This document shows, piece by piece, positions 7,242 to 14,218 of a stretch of 17,574 nucleotides of DNA. The stretch lies in contig JBOGJI010000084.1 in NCBI GenBank assembly GCA_050747865.1, positions 1 to 17,574 of the forward strand, in the 5' to 3' direction. The notes under the pieces are model-generated. The model saw only the letters and a program-made list of their open reading frames with translations. It was not told where the DNA came from and searched no databases. Origin of the DNA: JBOGJI01 sp050747865. GTDB taxonomy: Bacteria > Acidobacteriota > Thermoanaerobaculia > Multivoradales > JAHEKO01. Both the position numbers and the translations under genes were made by a program. Each line of letters starts with the position of its first letter. Position 1 is the first letter of the stretch.

Positions 7242-7625
7242 TCAGAAGTTGTTGTCGTCCGGGTTCAGAGCCAGCCCGTCTTCGGTCTCGTCCGAGAACT
7301 CGGCCTCTTTGTCGAGGCAGTCGCCGAGCCAGGACAGGAAGGCCTCTTCGACGTGTTCCACCGGCAGGGCGATGATCTCCGGCAGCTCGTAGGAGTGGAG
7401 CTCCCGGATCGTCTCCTCGAGCCCCGGCAGCTCGCTCTCCAGGGTCTTGATCACCAGCACGTACTCGCTGTCGCGGCAGAGCTTGCCCTTCCAGCGATAG
7501 ACCGACTCGACTCCCGGCAGCACGTTGACGCAGGCGGCGTGGCGCCGGGCGACCAGCTCGTGGGCGATCCGGTTGGCCTCCTCCTCGGTCCCCACGGTGG
7601 TGAGCACGACGCGAGCGCGGGTCAT
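7242..7625 (-). CDS. cutA: CutA1-type divalent cation tolerance protein
   Basis: A protein of 127 residues. VVLTTVGTEEEANRIAHEL opens the ferredoxin-like fold, followed by AACVNVLPGVESVYRWKGKL and the CutA signature HSYELPEIIALPVE near residues 77-90. CutA forms a very stable trimer; it has been linked to copper tolerance, but the true role is unclear. The family is usually 100-112 residues. Here an acidic tail of about 18 residues (EAEFSDETEDG...) is added. ATG 7625 is chosen because the fold starts right after it; a longer frame to 7664 adds only unlikely residues. The gene is followed at once by the aldehyde dehydrogenase. Confidence 0.93.
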   Translation of the reverse strand: MTRARVVLTTVGTEEEANRIAHELVARRHAACVNVLPGVESVYRWKGKLCRDSEYVLVIKTLESELPGLEETIRELHSYELPEIIALPVEHVEEAFLSWLGDCLDKEAEFSDETEDGLALNPDDNNF

Positions 7626-7635
7626 GACGGCGAGC

Positions 7636-7664
7636 AAACTACACCCCGACCCCGAGGCCGTCAA
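7636..7664 (-). promoter_or_regulatory. Putative cutA promoter
   Basis: On the minus strand TTGACG (7664-7659) is separated by 17 bases from TAGTTT (7641-7636). The -35 matches 5 of 6 consensus bases and the -10 is weak. It ends 10 bases before the cutA ATG. It sits in the 67-base gap after the prepilin gene, so cutA may be transcribed partly on its own. Confidence 0.35.
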
Positions 7665-7692
7665 CCAATCTCCTGACGACCCCTGAGCGAGG

Positions 7693-8283
7693 TCAGTTCC
7701 AGGTTTCGGTTTCGGGGTCGTATTCGAGGACGCGGATGCGGGCGGTGGTGCCGAGGACGCGCACGGCCAGCAGGTGGCGGCCGTCGGTCAGGTAGATCGT
7801 TCCGGGGGTTGCGGTGCCGAGGGAGGTGAAGACCGCGAGGTCCGAGCGGCCGAAGCGGATGGGATCGTCGAGGCGGTCGAGGCGGCGGGTCGGATCGCCG
7901 GGGTCGCGCGGCGGCGGACCTTCGGGGAAGCCCGGCCGCACGGCGCGACCCGGGCGGCTCAGCGCCGGGGCGAAGGGGAGCTCGACGTCCACACCCTGCT
8001 CGATGTCGTCGCGGTGCACGCCGTCGCCGTCGCCGTCGCGGTAGAGACGGAGGTCGAGGTCGCCGTCTGGACGCAGCTCCAAGGCCAGGCCGACGTTCGA
8101 GGTGAAGCGGATGGCGGTCTGCCGCGCCTGCTGCAGCACCGTCGTGATCTGGCCGGCGGCCAGGTGCAGGCGTTGCCGGCTGGTGGTCTGCAGCAGCGGA
8201 GGCACGCCGAGGGTCACCACGAGGCCGAGAACCGCGAGCACCGTGACGAGCTCGAGGAGCTGAAACCCCTTGCCGGCGGTCAA
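7693..8283 (-). CDS. FimT/GspH-like type IV prepilin (pseudopilin)
   Basis: The N-terminus is a type III prepilin signal: short leader MTAGKG, then FQLLELVTVLAVLGLVVTLG, with processing expected between Gly and Phe and the conserved Glu at mature position 5. The hydrophobic helix is followed by LQQARQTAIRFTSNVGLALE, typical of FimT/GspH minor pilins, and then YRDGDGDGVHRDDI, a DxDxDG calcium-binding-like loop common in such proteins. The product is about 196 residues from the TTG at 8283. A GTG at 8319 would give a longer leader; neither has a well-spaced ribosome binding site, and the TTG gives the classic 6-residue leader. It lies next to comEA, which suggests a role in type IV pilus-based DNA uptake. 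A secretion pseudopilin role is an alternative. Confidence 0.8.
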   Translation of the reverse strand: MTAGKGFQLLELVTVLAVLGLVVTLGVPPLLQTTSRQRLHLAAGQITTVLQQARQTAIRFTSNVGLALELRPDGDLDLRLYRDGDGDGVHRDDIEQGVDVELPFAPALSRPGRAVRPGFPEGPPPRDPGDPTRRLDRLDDPIRFGRSDLAVFTSLGTATPGTIYLTDGRHLLAVRVLGTTARIRVLEYDPETETWN

Positions 8284-8347
8284 GACCCCCTTCGCGCGGG
8301 CGGCCGGCGCGCCGGGCACCGACGGCCAGAAGGCGGTGGTCCGGCAT

Positions 8348-8384
8348 CCGGCGGCCGGGACTCGGGTGGAGTCCCGGCCACCGG
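8348..8384. repeat. Strong 16-base inverted repeat between comEA and the prepilin gene
   Basis: CCGGCGGCCGGGACTC at 8348-8363 pairs with GAGTCCCGGCCACCGG at 8369-8384 around a 5-base loop, with one mismatch (a G-U pair in minus-strand RNA). It starts 12 bases after the comEA stop codon. There is no U-tract, so it is not a standard intrinsic terminator. It may be an RNA-stabilising or attenuating stem, or a copy of a dispersed palindromic repeat. Confidence 0.75.
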
Positions 8385-8396
8385 TCCGGGGACGCT

Positions 8397-8738
8397 TCAG
8401 TCGGTCGTCTTGGCGGACGCCTTGCGCGGGCTGGCGACCTTCTCGGCCAAGGTGGTCTCGCCGGAGACCGCCACGTAGGGCTTCAGCCGCTCGAACGAGG
8501 CCTCGCCGATGCCGCGCACCAGCATCAGGTCCTCGGGAGCCCGGAAGCCGCCGTTCTTCTCGCGGTATTCGACGATGCGCGACGACAGCGCCGGGCCGAC
8601 GCGCGGCAGCAGCTCGAGCTGCTCGGGGCCGGCGGTGTTGATGTTGACCTTGCCGGTCGCCGCCAAGCCGGGCGCGGCCAGCGCCAGGGTGACCACGGCG
8701 ACGGCCAGGGCGGTGAGTGTGCCGATCCTTCTCTTCAT
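8397..8738 (-). CDS. ComEA-like exported helix-hairpin-helix DNA-binding protein
   Basis: A protein of 113 residues. Signal peptide MKRRIGTLTALAVAVVTLAL ending near APGLAA, then the ComEA helix-hairpin-helix unit: VNINTAGPEQLELLPRVGPA, then RIVEYREKNGGFRAPEDLML and VRGIGEASFERLKPYV. Both hairpin motifs (LPRVGPALSSRI and VRGIGEASFERL) are present. A Lys/Ser/Thr-rich tail of about 20 residues follows. ComEA proteins bind incoming double-stranded DNA outside the inner membrane during natural transformation. ATG 8738 is fixed by AAGGAG 5 bases upstream and by the signal peptide. It is the first gene of the minus-strand run that continues with the prepilin and cutA. Confidence 0.87.
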   Translation of the reverse strand: MKRRIGTLTALAVAVVTLALAAPGLAATGKVNINTAGPEQLELLPRVGPALSSRIVEYREKNGGFRAPEDLMLVRGIGEASFERLKPYVAVSGETTLAEKVASPRKASAKTTD

Positions 8739-9110
8739 CTTCTCTCCTTTGCTTGATCTGTTCGACTTGTGACTTGCTGTCTGTCTTCTCGGTCTTTCCG
8801 TCTGCTTGCGTCGTCTCCGCTTCTCCTCGGACCCCACCTCCTTTCTCCGCGGTTCTCATGTCGGGCCCGGTGGAGACCAAGACGCGTGCCGCCTGGGGTA
8901 TCCCTGTCAATTAGTTGGAAATAAATAGTTTGCCGGCGCACGCGGCTCCCGCCGACGCGATCGCCGGGTCAAAGGATGTGGACCGAGCGGAGGCCGCGCG
9001 ACACCGCGGCCCCGCTGCAGCGGAGCGCGCGCGGGCCGTCAAGCCGTCTGGACGGCGACCAGATCCCTTGACGCCCCGCGGAGACGCTCCGATCCGGTAG
9101 CATCGGGAAC
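8739..9110. promoter_or_regulatory. Divergent intergenic region between comEA and lepB
   Basis: No gene is seen in these 372 bases. The comEA-side leader (8740-8870) is pyrimidine-rich on the plus strand. An AT-rich island lies at 8909-8934 (around AATTAGTTGGAAATAAATAG), standing out in GC-rich DNA, and TTGACA occurs on the minus strand at its edge, so this is the likely promoter core. On the lepB side there is a perfect inverted repeat GCCGTC-TG-GACGGC at 9043-9056 and a TTGACG at 9068-9073 without a good -10 at 17 bases. The signals are suggestive but not decisive. Confidence 0.4.
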
Positions 9111-9809
9111 GTGGCGAGGCGCAAATCCACCCTCCGCGAATACCTCGAGGCCCTGCTGGTGGCCGGTGTGTTCCTTGGCTTCACCAACACCTTCGTGGTG
9201 AAGACCTTCTACATCCCCAGCTCGTCGATGGAGGACACGCTGCTGGTCGGCGATCACCTGTTCGTCAACCGTTTCATCTTCGGCGCCGGCAACGGTGACG
9301 ACGCCGCGGCCGGCGTACCGCAGCGACCCGTGCGGCGGGGCGACATCGTGGTGTTCCGCTCGCCGGTGGAGCCGACCATGGACCTGATCAAGCGGGCGGT
9401 GGCGGTGCCGGGCGACCACGTGGAATTGCGCGGCAAGACCCTCTACGTCAACGGCGAGGCGGTCTCCGAGACCTACACCATCCACCGCGACGCGCAGATC
9501 TATCCGGACCATCCGGGGATCCAGGAGACCTACCGCAAGCGCGACAACTTCGGCCCGGTGACGGTGCCGGAGGGACACTACTTCTGCCTCGGCGACAATC
9601 GCGACAACTCCTACGACTCCCGCTACTGGGGCTTCGTGCCCGAGCAGCTGCTGGCCGGGCGCGCGGTGATGATCTACTGGTCCTATTCCGGGCCGACCTC
9701 GGACGGCCGCTGGCGCGGGGCGGCCGCGGCCCTGACGCGCATCGCGCGCACCTTGGCGACCTTTCCCACCCGCACCCGCTGGGAGCGGACGTTCCGGCTG
9801 ATCCGGTGA
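9111..9809 (+). CDS. lepB: Signal peptidase I (first of a tandem pair)
   Basis: A protein of 232 residues, the usual length of a single-anchor type I signal peptidase. The membrane helix is at residues about 12-33. Catalytic Ser39 sits in YIPSSSMEDTLLVGD and catalytic Lys94 in LIKRAVAVPGD. Box E is GDNRDNSYDSRYWG from residue 161. It cleaves signal peptides of exported proteins at the outer face of the inner membrane. The GTG start at 9111 has only a weak GGGAA upstream; the membrane helix begins close behind it, so a later start is unlikely. The stop overlaps the start of the next peptidase gene (GTGA). The protein ends RTRWERTFRLIR, a tail shared with its neighbour. Confidence 0.95.
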   Translation: MARRKSTLREYLEALLVAGVFLGFTNTFVVKTFYIPSSSMEDTLLVGDHLFVNRFIFGAGNGDDAAAGVPQRPVRRGDIVVFRSPVEPTMDLIKRAVAVPGDHVELRGKTLYVNGEAVSETYTIHRDAQIYPDHPGIQETYRKRDNFGPVTVPEGHYFCLGDNRDNSYDSRYWGFVPEQLLAGRAVMIYWSYSGPTSDGRWRGAAAALTRIARTLATFPTRTRWERTFRLIR

Positions 9810-10516
9810 GCCAGGCTTCCGACCCCGACCCGCCTTCGCACGCACTGCCGCGCGTCTATCTCGAACCGCTGCTGGTCGCGGTGATGCTGGCGCTGTTCGT
9901 GCGCACCTACCTGGTGCAGCCCTTCCAGATCCCTTCGGAGTCGATGCAGGGGAATCTGCTGGTCGGGGATCACATCCTGGTCAACAAGTTCGTCCTGCAA
10001 CCCTGGGGCGGGCGGGGGTATGGCGTGTTGCCGGTGCGCCAGATCGAGCGCGGGGACGTGATCGTCTTCAAGTTCCCGCGTGATCCCCGCCAGGACTTCG
10101 TGAAGCGCTGTGTCGGGCTGCCGGGCGACGTGGTGGAGATCGCTGCCAAGGGGCTCTACGTCAACGGCGAGGCGGTCGCGGAGCCCTATGTCCAGCTCAT
10201 CGATTCCCGCACCTATCCGCGTTCGCTGCTGCTTGCGGAGCGGTTCTCGCGGCGGGACAACTACGGACCCGTCACCGTGCCCGCCGACCACTACTTCTGC
10301 CTCGGCGACAACCGCGACAACTCCAACGACTCGCGCTTCTGGGGCCCAATTCCCGGTCGCCTGGTCAAGGGGCGCGCTCTCTTCGTCTACTGGTCCTTCG
10401 ACGCTCCGGAGCCGGCGGGCGGCGGGATCGGGGCCCGCCTGCGCCACGCCTGGTACGTGGCCGGGCATCTCGTGGCGCGCACCCGTTGGGAGCGCACGTT
10501 CCGCCTGGTCCGCTGA
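9806..10516 (+). CDS. lepB: Signal peptidase I (second of a tandem pair)
   Basis: A protein of 236 residues. Membrane helix at about 18-40; catalytic Ser46 in FQIPSESMQGNLLVGD; catalytic Lys100 in FVKRCVGLPGD; box E GDNRDNSNDSRFWG from residue 167. Both active-site residues are intact, so both copies should be active. The GTG start overlaps the previous stop by 4 bases, implying translational coupling. The two proteins are clearly paralogous but diverged, and share the C-terminal tail RTRWERTFRL[IV]R. The present copy carries an extra loop (QPWGGRGYGVLP) after the first conserved box. The pair may split substrates, for example between secretion routes or pilus and outer-membrane proteins. Confidence 0.95.
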   Translation: MSQASDPDPPSHALPRVYLEPLLVAVMLALFVRTYLVQPFQIPSESMQGNLLVGDHILVNKFVLQPWGGRGYGVLPVRQIERGDVIVFKFPRDPRQDFVKRCVGLPGDVVEIAAKGLYVNGEAVAEPYVQLIDSRTYPRSLLLAERFSRRDNYGPVTVPADHYFCLGDNRDNSNDSRFWGPIPGRLVKGRALFVYWSFDAPEPAGGGIGARLRHAWYVAGHLVARTRWERTFRLVR

Positions 10517-11215
10517 TCAGGGTACCGGGACGGGAGAGAGGCGATCGGCGAGGGCGGCAAGAGCCGCCTCGGAGTCGGGGGCTGCGGTCAGGGGGCGGCC
10601 GATGACCAGCAGGTCGGCGCCGGCGGCCAGGGCCGCCTCGGGGGCGGCGACGCGGCGCTGGTCGTCGGTCCCGTCGCGCCAGCGGATCCCCGGCGTGACC
10701 AGCTCGAACGGCGGCGGAAATCGTGCCCTGAGCTCGGCGACCTCACGCGGGGAGCAGACGACGCCGGCGAAGCCGCAGTCGCGAGCCAGCTCGGCCCACC
10801 GCGCCACCCGCCGCCGGCCGTCGCCGAGGTCCAGCTCGGACAGATCACCCGCATCCAGGTGCGTCAGCAGGGTGACGCCGAGAAGCCGCAGCGCGTCGCC
10901 GGCCTCCCGCCGCGCCGCCTCGAGCACCGCCCGGCCGCCGGCCGTGTGGACCGTGAGGTAGCGCACGCCGAGCTCGCGGGCGGCGCGCACGGCACCGGCC
11001 ACGGTGTTGGGGATGTCGTGGAGCTTCAGGTCGAGGAAGACGCGGTCGGAGTGGGCGCGCGCGATCTCCACCGCCGCCGGGCCGAGGCTGGTGAACGCCG
11101 TGAGGCCGACCTTGAGCGCCCCGACGTGGGGGCCGAAGGTGGCGCTCCAGGCCTCGAGCCGGGCGGCGTCGGGCGTGTCCAGGGCGACCGCCACGCGATC
11201 GAGCGGGCGGCTCAT
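10517..11215 (-). CDS. pyrF: Orotidine 5'-phosphate decarboxylase
   Basis: A protein of 232 residues, the normal length of the short bacterial enzyme. It converts OMP to UMP, the last step of de novo pyrimidine synthesis. Motifs: VALDTPD near the start, LKVGLTAF with the substrate Lys, the signature FLDLKLHDIPNTV carrying the catalytic Asp-Lys-x-x-Asp set (D62, K64, D67), TVHTAGG, VTPGIRW, and ADLLVIGRPLT for phosphate binding. The ATG overlaps the pyrD stop by 4 bases (ATGA), so the two are coupled. Its stop codon directly abuts the lepB stop on the other strand. Confidence 0.96.
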   Translation of the reverse strand: MSRPLDRVAVALDTPDAARLEAWSATFGPHVGALKVGLTAFTSLGPAAVEIARAHSDRVFLDLKLHDIPNTVAGAVRAARELGVRYLTVHTAGGRAVLEAARREAGDALRLLGVTLLTHLDAGDLSELDLGDGRRRVARWAELARDCGFAGVVCSPREVAELRARFPPPFELVTPGIRWRDGTDDQRRVAAPEAALAAGADLLVIGRPLTAAPDSEAALAALADRLSPVPVP

Positions 11216-12282
11216 CGGCCGAGGTCCCTGCCTACGAGCTGGTCCAAGTGTTCGACCCCCTCTCGCTCCATGCGGCGCAGCAGATCCTCCTCGAGGCGGC
11301 GGATCAGGCTCGGGCCATGATAAACCAGGGCCGTGTACAGCTCCACCAGGCGGGCGCCGGCGGCGAGCCGCCGCCAGACCTCGGCGGCCGAATCGACGCC
11401 GCCGACGCTCACCAGCAGGGTGCTGGGCGGAACCTCGGCGGCGACCGCGCGCAGCAGGGCGTAGCTGCGCTCAGCGAGCACCCGGCCGCTCAGCCCCCCG
11501 ACGCTCCGCGCCCCCGGGATCAGCGAGTAGTCGGTCGTGGTGTTGGTCAGGACGATGCCCGAGGCGCCGGCGGCCAGCACCTCCCGGGCCGCCGCCACTG
11601 CGTCGGCGGTCGGCTGGTCGGGGGAGAGCTTGACCAGCAGCGGGCGGCGGGTGGCACGGACCAGCTGGCCCGTCAGGCGGCCGACGGCGCCCGACCGTTC
11701 GAGCTCCCGCAGGCCCGGGGTGTTCGGCGAGGAGAGGTTGACGACGAAGGCGTCACAGCGGTCCTCGAGCCCTTCCACGAGGGCGAGGTAGTCGTCGGCC
11801 GCGCGCTCTAGGGGTGTGTCCCGGCCCTTGCCCAGGTTGACCAGGACGGGCCGCTCGAAGGGGTGGTCGCGCAAACGCCGGCGCAGGGCCTCGAGCCCCG
11901 CGTTGTTGAAGCCGAGAGCGTTTTGCAGGCTCTCGAGCCCCGGATGGCGGAAGAGCCGGGGCCGGGGGTTTCCCGCCTGCGGCCGCCGCGTGACCGTGCC
12001 CACCTCCACGAACCCGAATCCGCAGGCGAACCAGAAGGGGATGCCGACCGCGTCCTTGTCGAGGCCGGCGGCCAGGCCGAGCGGGCTCGGCACGCCGCGT
12101 CCGAGGAGCTGCTGGGCGAGCCGGGCGTCCGGGGCACCGGCCGAGCCCGTGAACCGCAGCAGCGGGGGTGCCGCCGAAAGCCCCCGCACGGCCGCCAGCG
12201 CCAGCCGGTGGGCGCGCTCCGCGTCGAGTCGGAAGAGCAGCGGCCGCAGGGCGCGATACAGCGTTGAAGGCGAGGACGGCAT
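11212..12282 (-). CDS. pyrD: Dihydroorotate dehydrogenase (quinone), class 2
   Basis: A protein of 356 residues. It oxidises dihydroorotate to orotate with quinone as acceptor at the inner membrane. Class 2 is shown by the N-terminal helical extension (LYRALRPLLFRLDAERAHRL), which docks to the membrane, and by the Ser catalytic base in VVNLSSPNTPGLREL (S185). Other FMN-site motifs are LGLAAGLDKDAVG, FVEVGTVTRRPQAGNPRPRL, ALGFNNAGLEAL, LLVKLSPDQ, VLTNTTTDYS and VSVGGVDSAAE. It is upstream of pyrF with a 4-base overlap. Its ATG overlaps that of the divergent membrane phosphatase-like gene within a CATG. Confidence 0.96.
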   Translation of the reverse strand: MPSSPSTLYRALRPLLFRLDAERAHRLALAAVRGLSAAPPLLRFTGSAGAPDARLAQQLLGRGVPSPLGLAAGLDKDAVGIPFWFACGFGFVEVGTVTRRPQAGNPRPRLFRHPGLESLQNALGFNNAGLEALRRRLRDHPFERPVLVNLGKGRDTPLERAADDYLALVEGLEDRCDAFVVNLSSPNTPGLRELERSGAVGRLTGQLVRATRRPLLVKLSPDQPTADAVAAAREVLAAGASGIVLTNTTTDYSLIPGARSVGGLSGRVLAERSYALLRAVAAEVPPSTLLVSVGGVDSAAEVWRRLAAGARLVELYTALVYHGPSLIRRLEEDLLRRMEREGVEHLDQLVGRDLGR

Positions 12283-14068
12283 GCGCTTCCGGGGCCACGG
12301 CTATGCTACGCCGGTGGCCGCATTATTCCCCACTCCCGAGCTCGCGCTCCGGCTGCGCGCCCTGGGAGCGGCGCTGCTGCCCGGCCTGCTTGCCGGCACG
12401 CACGTGGCGGGGTTGCTGTTTTTCCTCAATCCGGATCTCGAGTTCGAAGTCTCGCCGGTGTTGCGCGCCGTGTCCCTCTACGGGGGTCTCGGGGCGGCCG
12501 CCAGCGGCCTGGTGCTCGGGCCCTGGTGGCTCGCCCGCGCGCGGCGAGCCGGCCGGCAGCTGCCCTGGATCCTCGCCGGGGTGCTGGCCGCGGCGGCGGC
12601 GCTCGACGGCTACCACGCCGCGCACTTCGCCTTCTACCTGCCGCCGGGCATCAACGCGCGACTGCTCAAGGCGGCGCTGTGGCTGTCGCTGGCGGCGCTG
12701 ATCTGCTTCTACACGGCTCTGCTGCATTCGCTGCACGGGCGGCGCTACGGCTGGCGCAGCCGCCTGGGTCTCGCGCTGGTGGTGCTCGCCTCCGTCTACG
12801 TGATGGTCGAGCGGCGCGAGGCGTTCCAGGTGCCCGTGGAGGTCGAGCCGCGGGCGTCGGCGGTGGTGTCCGGCAGCCGGCCGCGGCTGGCCGTGGTCGG
12901 GCTGGACGGCGCCACGTCCGAGGCCATCCTGCCGCTGGCCGAGCAGGGGGAGCTGCCGTTCTTCCACACCCTGCTCGAGCAGGGCGCCTTCGCGCGGTTG
13001 CAGTCGCTGTCGCCGGTGCGCTCCGGGCCGCTGTGGACCACCGTGGCGACCGGACAGCATCCCTATCACCACGGGATCCTGCGCCACGAGGCCACGCCGG
13101 CGCGCTTCTTCCCCGGCGGCTCGCCCGCCTCCGACCCGCTGCTGCGCCTGTTGCCGGCGCGCATCGGCTTCGCGGCCTGGGGCACGTTCGGCGCCGTGCC
13201 CGTCGAGCTGACCGCCGCGCACCGGCGGTCGCTCGCCGCCTGGGAGATCCTGCCACGGCTCGGGGTCGACACCGCGGTCGTGGGCTGGCCGGTGAGCTCG
13301 CCGCTGCCTCCGGGGCTGGTGTTCGGGTTCGGCGACGACTTCTTCCGTGGCCGCTTCACCGAGGGCACGGCGACGACGCCCGAGGCGGCGCAGCGAGGCC
13401 TTCTCTTCCAGCTCGCCGCCGACGATGTCGACCCCGCGCTGGTCGAGGAGCTCGGCGCCGACGCGGACTCGCCGGCGGTCGCGTCTCTCGCCGGGGATGT
13501 CTGGCGCGAGACCCTGCTCACGTTCCTGCTCGATCAGCATGCCGAGCTCGACACCGCCCTGCTGGTCCTGCCGGGGTTGGCCGAGGTCGAGCGCCGATCC
13601 TTCGGCGGCTACGCCGCGGTGCAGTTCACCGGCGAGAGCTCGGACGCCAGCCAGCAGGCCGCCCGACAGGTGGTGGCCTATTACCGGCACCTGGACGCCT
13701 TCCTCGCCCGGCTGTGGGAGCGGCTGGGATCGCGGCGTCTGCTGGCCGTGGTCTCGGTCCACGGCTTCGTGGAGCCGCCGTCGTGGCGCCGCCTCCTGCC
13801 CGGCGGCGGCCAGCACCGGCTCGCCGGGGAGACGCGCGACGCTCCGGACGGCGTCTTGATGCTGATGGGGGACGGAGTGCTGGCAGGAGCGTCGGTGCAG
13901 GACGCGCGGCTGGTCGACGTGCTGCCCACTCTGCTCTACGGCCTAGGGCTGCCCCTGGCTCGCGACCTCGACGGCCGGGTGCTCACCGAGGCCTACTCGG
14001 GCTCGTTCCTGGCGGCGCATCCGCTGACCTTCGTGCCTTCGTACCGCACGCTGGCCCCGCCGCCCTGA
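12281..14068 (+). CDS. Membrane protein with a degenerate alkaline-phosphatase-superfamily domain
   Basis: A protein of 595 residues. Residues about 25-175 hold four to five membrane segments. The rest is a type I phosphodiesterase/alkaline phosphatase-like domain: RLAVVGLDGATSEAI (metal Asp209), SPVRSGPLWTTVATGQHPYHHGI (candidate nucleophile Ser248), VVGWPVSSPLP, and the C-terminal pattern LVDVLPTLLYGLGLP then DLDGRVL. The second metal set is eroded: the usual D-x-x-x-H motif appears as LAEVERRS (433-440), and the usual SDHG reads SVHG (492-495); a late His512 remains. Catalysis is therefore doubtful. ATG 12281 has GAGG 5 bases upstream; GTG 12314 is an alternative that would avoid overlap with pyrD. 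Relatives act on phosphodiesters or lipid-linked phosphates; here the role is unknown. Confidence 0.82.
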   Translation: MRFRGHGYATPVAALFPTPELALRLRALGAALLPGLLAGTHVAGLLFFLNPDLEFEVSPVLRAVSLYGGLGAAASGLVLGPWWLARARRAGRQLPWILAGVLAAAAALDGYHAAHFAFYLPPGINARLLKAALWLSLAALICFYTALLHSLHGRRYGWRSRLGLALVVLASVYVMVERREAFQVPVEVEPRASAVVSGSRPRLAVVGLDGATSEAILPLAEQGELPFFHTLLEQGAFARLQSLSPVRSGPLWTTVATGQHPYHHGILRHEATPARFFPGGSPASDPLLRLLPARIGFAAWGTFGAVPVELTAAHRRSLAAWEILPRLGVDTAVVGWPVSSPLPPGLVFGFGDDFFRGRFTEGTATTPEAAQRGLLFQLAADDVDPALVEELGADADSPAVASLAGDVWRETLLTFLLDQHAELDTALLVLPGLAEVERRSFGGYAAVQFTGESSDASQQAARQVVAYYRHLDAFLARLWERLGSRRLLAVVSVHGFVEPPSWRRLLPGGGQHRLAGETRDAPDGVLMLMGDGVLAGASVQDARLVDVLPTLLYGLGLPLARDLDGRVLTEAYSGSFLAAHPLTFVPSYRTLAPPP

Positions 14069-14218
14069 GCGGCCCCACGGCCAGCCTGGCCACTCGATCG
14101 CTGAATTTCTCGCGCTCCAGAATCTGTGACTCCACTACGACTACAGAATGGAGTTCCAGTGGACGTCGACGATCCACCCAACCGATGTCGAGCGGCGACG
14201 CAGGGGTGTTATATCTTT
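14069..14218. other. Convergent intergenic region between the phosphatase-like gene and parB
   Basis: No gene is seen. The base composition is less GC-rich than its surroundings, especially from 14095. A hairpin GGCCA-GCC-TGGCC lies at 14079-14091 just after the plus-strand stop, and ACTCCA with TGGAGT (about 14131-14155) forms another. A plus-strand T-run (ATATCTTTTTAT) at about 14211-14222, running into the parB stop, could be the end of a weak terminator, but no strong stem precedes it. Confidence 0.3.

Noticed and set aside
7970..8060. GTCGCCGTCGCCGTCGC-like short tandem repeat in the prepilin gene
   Set aside because: It encodes the DGDGDG calcium-loop-like motif on the minus strand; no need to call a separate repeat.
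9415..9430. A CCACGTGGAA sequence inside lepB resembling parS
   Set aside because: Only about 10 of 16 bases match and the outer arms are unrelated; it is explained by coding sequence.
12323..13816. A 497-codon minus-strand open frame opposite the phosphatase-like gene
   Set aside because: It is Gln/Arg/Gly-rich with no motifs, while the plus-strand frame carries clear membrane and phosphatase-fold motifs.
14150..14165. A GTTCCAGTGGAC sequence resembling a parS variant near parB
   Set aside because: It needs a missing base to align with the palindrome and has poor symmetry.
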